A stretch of DNA of 20,392 bases from Phoronis ovalis (lineage: Eukaryota; Phoronida; Phoronidae). Location: positions 1 through 20,392 of the forward strand of contig JAOXYB010002124.1 in the NCBI GenBank assembly GCA_028565635.1, in the 5' to 3' direction. This document shows positions 1 through 9,700 of this stretch, one piece after another (the stretch's first letter is position 1; each line of letters begins with the position of its first letter). A model generated the notes under the pieces. It had not been told where the DNA came from and did not search any database. It saw only the letters and a list, made by a program, of their open reading frames with translations. The translations under genes were made by a program, and so were the position numbers.

Positions 1-452
1 AGAGAATTTAAGAATGGGACATGTTTTGCCATTCATGTTTTATTGAATTTATAGCAAAGACTGTACAAAATGTCTTTAAAATTAGGTAAGAATGAATACC
101 GGGAGGAACAGATTTTAGTATATGAGAATTTAAGAATGGGAAATGTTTTGCCATTCATGTTTTATTGAATGTATAGGAAAGACTATACAAAATGTCTTTA
201 AAGTTAGGTAAGAATGACTCCCGGGAGAAACTATTATTGAAAGTGATTGTATATGTGTGTCATTGAATGTTTTAGGTAAGAATGATTCTGAGGAAGAGAT
301 TTTAGTATTAGAGAATTTAAGAATGGGAAATATTTGGCCATTCATGTTTTATTGAATTTATAGGAAAGACTGTACAAAAGGTCTTTGAAACTAGGTAAGA
401 ATAACTCCTGGGAGGAGCTATCATTGAAACTGACTGTATGTGTGTGTCATTG
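1..452. repeat. Three-copy tandem repeat array
   Basis: Three copies begin at about 2, 124 and 311, each opening with gagaatttaagaatggg and continuing through the same block (ttgccattcatgttttattg, gactgtacaaaatgtcttt, ttaggtaagaatga). The middle copy is the longest, at about 187 bp. The first is about 122 bp because it lacks an internal segment of about 65 bp. The third stops after the gtgtgtcattga block. Copies are highly similar by eye. An open frame on the minus strand here (130-345) follows the repeat and has no recognisable protein content. The array probably extends left of the window. Confidence 0.85.
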
Positions 453-2138
453 ATACCAGTACTTTTTTACAAGCAATTCTACTTATATTCCTTTTAAAAG
501 ACAATGAAAACAATTATTTAAAATCTTTTTGCTAATGAAATGTAATGAGCAATGACATAAATTTGATAACTATATATTTCTTTAATTTATTATTTTGATC
601 AATGGAGCTGTATTTCTAAAACATATATGCTAATTCATATTCATAATATGCAATTCATTTTGCCGAAATAGTCAATTTAAGCAGCGTGATAGGATGATTA
701 TCAAAATCGTCCTGGCCCTTGTTTAGATTTTCAATGAAGCAAAATTTCTACCCTTTATACTTGCTAGTGAATAATTAAGTACAGTCGACATATGAAGGTA
801 AGGTTAGTAAACATGAACCCCGACATAAACAAAGTTTTTTTCGTACTTTTTTTAGACTGATTCTCTCGATTTTATACCATATTTTTGATTTTCAAGGAGT
901 CCTTTTCTTTAAAATCTATCCTTTTTCAAGTTCTAAGACTTTGACTTTTTTAAAAGTAACTCCCGTTTTCCGTGAATTTTGTAACGATCATGCTGTCCCA
1001 TATTAAGTGCCAGAATCGGGACGGCAGATACCAGCTTAGTCCCGAGTTCGTGATCGTGCGAGGCTTCCCGAACGTCACGAATCCTTGTATAGCAAATCAC
1101 ACTGAAAGTTACCAGCCGTCCAAAAAGCATGTAATCCTTACCATATATGACTTAAAGTATTATACTCCTGATACTGTAGATAGTATAAAAAGGACAGTTG
1201 AGAAACGATCAGGGACGTCCCATTTGCACTAAAGTGACCCCACACATATTTTTAAATTGTTTTCATTAATGTTTTAATTGAGTTACGGTAATGAAAATTG
1301 ATGAGTAAGTTAATTGAACAATTATCTGAAGAGTCCGCTAAGCCATCGTGCGCGAATTTGACTAGTGATAACTCTGACTCTGCTCACGGTGAGCGTCATT
1401 CAAAGTTTTGTCACCGTGATCTGTTCGAGTTTGGCATCGTTTTTCTGCATGGAAGCAATACGTACATCTATAAATTGTCTTCAAGCTTAGGGTTTTATTC
1501 CTGTCGGCTAACTAAGTTGTTTGATGTAGCAGCAAAGATTTGTACATCCTCTACTCAGTCTGAATAAATCCATACGTTGGTGTTCCGTGCCCTCTCAACT
1601 AACGGCTGGGCTGAACAATAGTCAATTTTCGTTTATTAACTTGAAAAGCAGAAGAACGATAATCTCTTGATTTACATCCATTATTTGACAATCCTAGAAA
1701 TAACCACATACCTGAATATTTTAGCAATGAACCATGTTTTGAAATTTTTTTTGGTCTTATGTCTTCAGAAAACGAACATATACTTCATGGTATTGCCGCC
1801 TTTGTGTACAAAGCAAATATTCACATAGCTCCTTTGTAATATGTGTATACAGTGATTGTAAATAGCAACATTGGGATTTCTAGATTTCATATTTGTATTT
1901 TTATATATTAAGTACTATATTATTATTGTGACTGTAGTTTGTAGATCGCACAAGCACATGTAACACAAGGGCATATTGCCTATTGTTATTGTAAATAAAG
2001 CATATACAAAGATATAATACAGTGCCCGAGAATTGCTTGGATACTTTATATATAATTCAAGGGAGTATAGTTTTTATGCTTTTCGAGATAACAAATGAAA
2101 ATTGACTATGGTTAAGCCCAAACGTTATTTGGGAATGT
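453..2138. other. Spacer with no assignable gene
   Basis: This stretch is AT-rich, with a less AT-rich island at about 970-1230. Two short + strand frames, 972-1232 (86 codons) and 1298-1567 (89 codons), are open, but I recognise no domain, conserved motif or family in either, and neither has convincing splice context. They could be chance frames or remnants of a degraded element. An AATAAA at 1994-1999 follows a small hairpin-like agggcatattgcct, which resembles the 3' end of a transcript or retroelement. Nothing else is supportable here. Confidence 0.5.
1994..1999 (+). promoter_or_regulatory. Possible polyadenylation signal AATAAA
   Basis: A canonical AATAAA lies in an AT-rich stretch, just downstream of a short imperfect hairpin near 1968-1985. 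It could mark the 3' end of an unidentified + strand transcript or an old retroelement tail. In sequence this AT-rich the hexamer also occurs by chance. Confidence 0.2.
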
Positions 2139-2147
2139 ACAGAACAC
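2139..2147. repeat. Left target-site duplication acagaaca(c)
   Basis: acagaacac precedes the element and is repeated exactly at 2663-2671 after it. The last base may belong either to the duplication or to the element. Confidence 0.8.
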
Positions 2148-2662
2148 CCGGGGGCTCACTCACTTGAAAAAAAGTCGGGTACCCATGCTCGTCCGTAGGG
2201 TGCAAAATAAGCCCCTAAACGGGAAGTGGAGGATCAAAATACCACCCCTAACCGGAGGATTTTGCTGAAAAAGGTACCCCTAAACGGGAAGTTTTCTCTG
2301 AAAAATAAACATCCAAAAGAAAAAAAAAACGGTTCCCAAAAAATAGATAACCAAAAAAAAAATGTCGTCAAAACAAAATAATTACACTAAATTTTTAAAA
2401 AAATGCAAAATGGTCGCCCAAAGGTAATGGTCGCTGCTCCCACTGAAAAAAGACCCCTAAATGGGAGGTGTACGTGAAAAACCAAGCCCTAAACGGGAAG
2501 TTATATTTGCCAAAAAAAATACCCCTAAGTGTGGTTTTCCGCCAAAATCGACCCCTACATGGGGTTCCCGGGAACCCCGTCGAACAGTGAAAAAGATACC
2601 CCTTACCCTCGTTTTTTCGGACTAGCATGCGTACCCGACTTTTTTTAAGTGGGCCCCCCGGG
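2147..2662. mobile_element. Non-autonomous DNA transposon (MITE-like) with TIRs and TSD
   Basis: The left end (cccgggggctcactcacttg, then aaaaaaagtcgggtacccat and gctcgtccg) is the reverse complement, with few changes and a 4-base gap, of the right end (cggactagcatgcgtacccg, then actttttttaagtggg and ccccccggg). This gives terminal inverted repeats of about 45 bp. The element is flanked on both sides by acagaaca (2139-2146 and 2663-2670). The next base, c, also matches, so the duplication is 8 or 9 bp. That size fits hAT or P (8 bp) or Mutator-like (about 9 bp) elements. There is no transposase. The interior carries seven variants of a CCCCTAAACGGGAAG motif. An open minus-strand frame at 2395-2628 is a by-product of these repeats. 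Confidence 0.85.
2212..2563. repeat. Internal CCCCTAAACGGGAAG motif array in the MITE
   Basis: Variants of CCCCTAAACGGGAAG start near 2212, 2245, 2277, 2454, 2487, 2522 and 2552, and are usually preceded by an A-rich run. The core is itself partly palindromic (CCC...GGG). Repeated subterminal and internal motifs in DNA transposons can serve as transposase-binding sites. That role is inferred here. Confidence 0.7.
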
Positions 2663-2671
2663 ACAGAACAC
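2663..2671. repeat. Right target-site duplication acagaaca(c)
   Basis: Exact copy of 2139-2147, immediately after the right inverted repeat. It supports insertion by a transposase rather than a local rearrangement. Confidence 0.8.
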
Positions 2672-3473
2672 TAGCGGATGTTTTTTTCCGGACTGATCCT
2701 CTACGCAACTTTTCTGACATAGACGCACACTGTGTTTGTGTCGAGGCGAGCACTGACACGAGGTCGTGAACTGATCAAAGATCAAGAAAGATGGCCTATT
2801 TATTAAATACTGTATTTGTATGGACTAGCCAACCACTTCCAACTGTTTTGGCTCCTGATATACTGTTTATCCGCCGTCACACTGGGAGGTTATATACATC
2901 TCGGGGTTACATAAAGAAGACATCATGGTACTTTACTAGGTATAAACCACAGTAAAATTATGAAATTAAATAAGAATAAAAAACAATTTGAATTCGTTAG
3001 ACAAATTTATCTGAGTTTGTTTTTGATAAACGTATCCAATAGTTTTATATTTTAATAAACATTTATACTCAAATAATCATGCTTCAATGATGCTTTTAAA
3101 TTTGGTGGCGTTCCCGTTGCTTTTGAAAGTCAGGTCTGTTCCAACTTGCCAGGTTTATTACTTATTTAAGGTTTGCCAGCCAACCATACTGGTCTGGGGA
3201 CTAGATTCGGTGTGTGCTTCCGTTGTGATCTCTACTTTATAGCGAATTATTGCTCTGTAACATTATATGACTCGGAATTTAACTTGGGGTCGGAACATTA
3301 GACACCCTGGTGATAGTTGTCATAACTAAACTTTGCTTTGCATTATGGGTATGCCACGTAGTGCCCGTTTACGCATGCACGTTTTAATAACTACTTCCGT
3401 CATCAAGTTCATTGTACAGACCGATAAAAATGACAAAATTATTGCCAACGCTATAGTTATTCATTAAACTTCA
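2672..3473. other. Upstream intergenic region of the SEC24 gene
   Basis: No coding frame is convincing here. At 3371-3380 there is acgcatgcac, which resembles the NRF1 palindrome. A CCACGTA lies at 3354-3360. Both sit 220-240 bp upstream of the start codon and could be promoter elements, but short matches of this kind carry little weight alone. Confidence 0.35.
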
Positions 3474-3486
3474 TGACGTGGATTGG
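3474..3486 (+). promoter_or_regulatory. TGACGTGG (UPRE/CRE-like) abutting inverted CCAAT box
   Basis: TGACGTGG (3474-3481) is followed directly by ATTGG (3482-3486), so the minus strand reads CCAAT then CCACGTCA. TGACGTGG is the established core bound by ATF6/XBP1 and by CREB3-type factors such as fly CrebA, which drive secretory-pathway genes. CCAAT is the NF-Y site that accompanies ER-stress elements. It lies about 120 bp upstream of the start codon of a COPII gene. The spacing is not that of classical ERSE (9 bp between boxes), so function is inferred. Confidence 0.45.
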
Positions 3487-3528
3487 TTAAAGAGATACTG
3501 AATGACGCTTTGAAATTACAGTTATTAT

Positions 3529-3534
3529 TATATA
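3529..3534 (+). promoter_or_regulatory. Possible TATA-like box
   Basis: TATATA within ttattatatactg, about 65 bp upstream of the start codon. It could place a transcription start near 3560. The surrounding region is AT-rich, so a chance match is likely. Confidence 0.25.
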
Positions 3535-3596
3535 CTGTACCAACCTCTTAGTCTTAGCTTGGAAATTTAAACGACCCACTTTTCACGAGAGGAAAG

Positions 3597-3708
3597 ATGT
3601 CTGACGCTCCTCCGTCGCAAGGACAAGGAATGTTTCAACCAACGTTTAATCATACAGGTACCATCCCAGGATCAGGTCCCCAAGGGGCTATGAGACCATT
3701 CATACCAG
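3597..3708 (+). CDS. SEC24B: SEC24 exon 1 (start codon; residues 1-37)
   Basis: Encodes [15 protein letters not shown] and following residues. The ATG is in good context (aag before it) and is the first after an in-frame TAG at 3555-3557. The end is set at ccag|gtttgt, leaving phase 1. An alternative donor, acag|gtacca after 3657, is also phase 1 and would shorten the exon by exactly 51 nt (17 codons), so the 3' boundary is uncertain. Confidence 0.75.
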
Positions 3709-6700
3709 GTTTGTATGTTTACCAACTGACCTCTCAGTATCCTGATTTGACTGAATTTCAGGCGCTGGCTCAATGAAGTATTATTGACTAGTCACTATTG
3801 AGACTTCACTTGAGTCTTAACAAAGTGTTAAAATTAAAGGGAGTTTCTATGACTTTATAAATAAACCAGTTGTAATCCTCACAGTTAATCTAATAATTTT
3901 CCCTGGACATTTTATTCTCAACATATCTCGTATTTTTTATTCTCACATATTTTGTACTGAAGAAATTATAGTAATATTTAACAATAATACCAAAGTTTGC
4001 TTGTACATTCAAAACGATGTCAAAGTATACTTTACATTTATTATTATGGCAATGCCACTATTCTATCGTTATACTTAAAGATATTATATTTTGATAAAGC
4101 GATCTTTCAAAAAATATCCCTTTTGACAGTTTGCTTTTCTATTGAAAACATTTGTAAGTAATACATTGCAACACAATTATTTATTAAGGAATAATGAGTA
4201 TTCAAGGAATATTAGATCCTTGGTCTGCTTATATTTTTTCTAACATTTAAAAGCCTTCGGAACTAACTTGATTGTTATACTCATGTATATTCAATTTTCT
4301 CATTTGTAACATTGCATTTTGTATTAACAAGTTTTTTCATTCAGTAGGTGTACCACCTGGAGGTCCAAAGCCGGGGATTCCACCATATATGGGACAACAG
4401 CCGCCACAAGGCATACGACCAGGCATCCCTCCTCCAGGGCCCGGCAATCCACCACAAGCTCAGCATGGATTTAGAGGCCCACCACCCATACCAAACATAG
4501 CAAGTATGCCGCCTATAGGTGGAATGCCACCTCCAAGACCGGGCATGATGGGACCACCTAATGTGTCTGGTGCACCATCAATGCCACCACCACCACCAAG
4601 TGGCATAGGTAATATGCCACCATCTAGTGGAATGAACATGAGTAACATGCCACCAGCAAGTGGAATGAGTAATATGCCATCCGGGCCACCAGTGAATCAA
4701 ATGAGTATACCTCCTCCACATGTGTCCGGAGGACAGCGTCCAGGACCGCCACCACCCATGGGAGGTCAGTTTCGTGGTCCTCCACCACTTAATATAAGTT
4801 CAAGTGCCAGCGGTCCACCTCCTATGAGTAACGGGCTACAATCTTCTGCAGGAGCAAGACAGCCTACTCCACCAACAAGTAATATGCCTTCTATAGGACC
4901 ATATGCTAGCAGAGGTGTCAATCAAGGTCCACCTACATCCTCAGCTCCTGCCCCTAAAATATCAGTAACACCTGGAGTATCAGTACAAAACAACATGAAC
5001 TATACGCAAACTAATCCACAAGGTAGGTTTTATGTTAGTTGTGACTACATGATTGTTGACTTAAATTTGTTCAACTGCTAAATTTAATGAATGGGATTTT
5101 CAACTATTATTAACAGTGTATTTTCTTTTCCAACAAAGATGTCATTCAAGTGTAAAGAGGTATCTTACAAGACATATCTCTATTGCAGACTTATTAAAAT
5201 ATGGTTTAAAATCATTGCTTTGCTTATAAAATTTTGTTCATAATTGTTATCCATGACTGTTTGTGATTGGTCCCCAACTCCACTTTGCTAATGTAAGTAA
5301 TAGCATGTCTACTTGCCTTGTTGCAGAGAGGCCTGAGGAGTTGCCAGTACCATACCATGGTCAAGCTTCATACTCACACCAACTTCATCTGCATGCTCAA
5401 GCAACCACACCCACGCCAGGCTCTGGGGGTTCAGGTAAATAGCCAATGCATAATCTGTGCTTTGCATGCACTGGTCTGTGGATGCATAAGCTATGCACTG
5501 TTAATGCACACCTACACCAGGCTCCAAGGGTTCAGATAAATTTCCGTGTTATTTATTAATCTTACATTGTTATTGTGAAATACGCTATGTGAACACAATT
5601 AAAATATACCTGTGCTATACTGCAGGAAGTAAAATAAAGTTGTGTTTCTGGCAACTTCTTGAAACAAAATAGGTAGGATTTTAATATTTTGTTTATTTTA
5701 CTAAGGAGAAAAACAGCAAAAAAAAATAGTACCTACTGGCTACTATAGTATTTTTTGTCAGTGCATTTTGTTGAATCACATTCTTTTTCTAGTGGATTTA
5801 TTTGTTGCTTGGTATTTTCTACATTCTTTTGTTATTGGGTTATGCGCTCAATCTGTATTGGACAGAACATCAGTTGTACGATAAAAAAGTCAAAATCTGC
5901 AATAAAATATTTAAGACTGTCAGTCAGGTCAACAGAAATGAGCAACTTTTTCTTTTAACCTTACAGACAGTTATAAATGTCCTAGCTAAATGGGTTACTT
6001 AGAGTTTTCATTCTCAGAATGAGGCTTGGAACTTCCTGCGGAGACTATGAGTCCACCCATTGAGATTTTTTATGAATGTGTTACTGAAGTTAATAAGTTT
6101 TCATAAAAGTTTCAAATTAAGTTGACTTGTATAAAATATGTGTTGAATTACAACTGGATATGCACTAAATAATTTCAAATTTTGTTCAAATAATTGGGGT
6201 AAGTCAGCTCTTCAGTTGTATTAATAAAAACATGTACTTAATAGTACTTAATAGAGATTACTAACTTTTATTGATGTCAGAAAAAAAATTCGTCAAAACA
6301 TAGGTATGCCTTATTATCTTGCGCTACTTGCAACCTGGAATGTTTGGAAGTTATTTCCCGCCAACATGGCCGTATTGCTTGAACCACAAAGTAGCAGTTA
6401 TAAAAGTCATCTTTTTCTTCTGTGGAATGAATGCTTAAGATTTTAGACTCCCTTGCTTTTCCACAACATGCTTATCAGTAATCTGTGTACGCCTTCCATA
6501 ATTTGGCACCACAGAAGTTTTGTATTTGTTTGACAAATCTAGATTCTTGTCTAGAGCTTTGAAATGCAGCAGCTACAATCACCAAGTGAAATTGTGGCAA
6601 GGCTTTAGTAGTAAGTCACTGCCACGCTTTCTTTGGTTATCTGGCTTGCCTTAGCTAATGCTAACAAGAGCTGTATATTTTATTTCAGACCCACAATCTC

Positions 6701-9700
6701 AGAAATCATCACGAGCCCCTTCCCCTGTGTCTAATCAGCAATACGAGATGTTAGAGGGACAGTTTAATTCCAGTAAACCAGGTAGGAATCTGCTTTTGCA
6801 TGCACAGATGTTTGTCAATTTGATATGATCCCTTCAGTCATCAGTTTATATAGTTTTAAAAATATAAATTCTATGTATATGAATGTGTTTTTTGTTCCCA
6901 GGCACCCCACAGCCAGGTTTTCGCAGTACACCACCTCTGCAGAAAAGCCCATTAGCTGGCTCATCACCTAGAGATCTCCATGCAAAGAGGTCTCAGCCAC
7001 ATGGTATCAGTAAGGCACCTTCTGGGCCAGGACAACAGCCCCCACCTCTGGGATCATTTCCTGGACCATTGCCATCAGCCTTGCCAGGTCCTCCCCAGAG
7101 TACAGCCAGCCAGTTCCCCGGACAAGAAAGGTTTCCATCTAGTACTGGACCAGGACAAAGGCCTGGCTTATATCAACCAGGCCAGTATCCACAAGCACCT
7201 AGTTCTTTGGCAGGACAGCAACAGCAATTTCCACCACCATCATCATTGCCAAGTCAACAACACCCACCAAGCTCATATTCTGGACAAATGGGACAACCAA
7301 CATCAACAGGACCAACTCCATCTGGTGCTGGTCAAGGCATTACAGGAAAGAGAGTTTACCCACAAATGGTCAGTAGTTTTATTTTTGTATGCCGTTTAGA
7401 TTGCTGTTTAGAACCATTCAAGTGTTGACAGTTGCTAAGCTTAGTAAGAAAATAAATTATTTCTTTGGCTTAGAGAACTGAAGCTTTCAGTTTTGATTAG
7501 TGTATAGCTTTCTTAAATGATCTTAAGTTTCTAGGATGTGTTTATTATTTCCCACGAATTATTTTACTCTGACTATTGTCATAATTTTCCTAATTCTTGT
7601 AAATAAAGTAGCAACATTTAAAGAATTTGCTTGAAACTTGTTTCAATTCCTTGTATCAGATGCAATCAATAAGCTTTGTTGTTCCTGAGCAAAAATTTTT
7701 ATTGCAGCCTCAACAGACTGCATATAACCAACCTCCACCTCCTGGAACACAAACTGGTCCAGCAAGTGGGACTCTTAATGATGTAATGCAGCAACCAGGA
7801 ATACAACCTCAATACAACCAGCCAGGAATGCAACCTCAGTTTAACCAACCAGGAATGCAACCTCAATTTAACCAACCAGGAATGCAACCTCAGTTTAACC
7901 AACCAGGAATGCAACCTCAATACAGCCAGCCAGGAATGCAGGCTCCTGAACCAATGGCACCTACAGCAAATAGTGCATATGCAAATAGTACATCCACTGG
8001 TTTCAATTCAAATTTTGGTCGGATGAATGTCATGGTAAGTGATAAATTTTATGCTATATCTTTTTTTGATCATCTTTGTATATTTCATCATCAGTCAGCC
8101 TTTGGCCTCGGTCATAGTTTTCAGAAAGTCTAGTCCATTATCTTAATATCTCCAATGTTTTTATGTCATCAGGTGCAGCGTCTCCACAAATGTTGGTATG
8201 CCTATCTTCGTTTGTATGGATACCCTTGTGGCTTCCAAAAAATATATCTGAACTATATTTAGGTGTAGGGAATAAAATTATGGTATGCTGCTGTTTCTAA
8301 TAATGCATTGTTGCATAATTTTCTTTTGTCAAAAATGTAATGACCTTCAGTTTTCACTGACAAAGTCACATGACCGTCATATTATAACCTTGTGATTTAT
8401 TACCAATTTGTATCTTTTTTTAAATTTATCATTACAGGGAGATGTGATAAGTCTTAATTTATTACAAGAAAAAATACTTATACCTCCAGATGGCGTTGAG
8501 ACACCTAAACCCAACCTACCACATGACTTCAAGAAAGTAAATTGTAACCCTGAGTAAGGATTGCACTAGTACTGATTATTTTAACATCTAGAAAAACAAG
8601 TTTGCATTAAAATTCACTGTTGTTGTTGCAGGCTTTTTGTTGGATTAAACACTCTCTTTGAATAGCACCTCAATGGTAGGAATAGATTGGTACTATACTT
8701 GTTTACCTCTTTAACATTACTTCTAACAGTTACATTGAGCAAGTAGATTATCATATTCATGTGATTAGTGATGTAATTTATACTTCATGAAAATGAATGT
8801 AGTTTTGATGTTCTAATAAGTGTGGGTTTTCTCTTTTATTACAGTGTATTCCGTTGTACATTGAATGCCATACCACAGTCACAATCTTTGCTAAGTAAAG
8901 CAAGGCTGCCCTTAGGTGTCCTTATTCATCCATTTAAAGATTTATCGGTAAGTAGCAAAGCTCAGCTCCACTATTTGCTTCCTATGTTGATAAATAAAAT
9001 TAAACCAAAGATTATCCTTTCCAAAAGCACGTTTTTATGTAGAGCTTGAAACAAAGCTGTGAATTTGTAAGGTTAGTCTGTGATAAACTGATTCATTAAG
9101 ATAGTTATCCAAAGAATATTACTTATGATAAACACGTCCCTAGTTGATTGGAAATATAAGCTACAACTACAAATATACCTTTACTGATTAGGATTGTCAT
9201 AGTAAGGAGTGTTTTTTTGTAAGTCACTACATACATGTAGTGTTTTTATTTTGTTCTAACTCTCACATTGCTTGCATCAGAATGTTTCACTGTTGTGGTG
9301 TTTTAATGTTGGTAATGAACTGTTGAATTTGTTCTTTCTCGTTGCAGTCATTACCGGTGATACAATCAAGTGTGATAGTGCGTTGTCGGTCATGTAGAAC
9401 TTATATCAATCCTTTCGTGACATTTGTTGACCAAAGGCGATGGAGGTGCAATCTATGTTATAGAGTTAATGAAAGTAAGTTATATTACCAATTTTTTTTT
9501 GTAACCTAGTGCCATTATTTTTTTGTGTAACCAATGCAATTGTGTGAATGTTACCAAGGAGAGTAGTGACATAATCATTTTACTTAAAACTAGCATTTAA
9601 TCAATTATATTAGTAAATCTTGCTCTTCTATTTTCATATTTTTAAAGTTGACTTGTTGTGTAAGAGATACTGTTATAGTTGTGTAATGCATTTTTGCATG

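Noticed and set aside
130-345. 71-codon minus-strand open frame
   Set aside because: It lies wholly within the tandem repeat array and shows no protein-like motif.
972-1567. Two + strand open frames of 86 and 89 codons as possible small genes
   Set aside because: No recognised domain, no clear promoter or splice context, and a competing minus-strand frame over part of the same bases. Kept only as a remark on the spacer.
2395-2628. 77-codon minus-strand open frame
   Set aside because: Produced by the repeated GC-containing motifs inside the MITE. It is not a transposase.
4460-4648. Minus-strand Gly/Ile/Met-rich frame
   Set aside because: Mirror of the Pro/Gly-rich exon 2 coding sequence.
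6980-7399. 139-codon + strand frame overlapping exon 5
   Set aside because: A stop-free alternative frame caused by C/A-rich composition. The other frame continues the SEC24 reading frame and splices correctly.
7699-7920. Minus-strand LRLHSWLVK repeat frame
   Set aside because: Reverse reading of the NQPGMQPQF minisatellite.
8172-8262. Possible cryptic exon after atcag in intron 6
   Set aside because: It would read about 29 residues and stop, with no similarity to Sec24 and no convincing donor.
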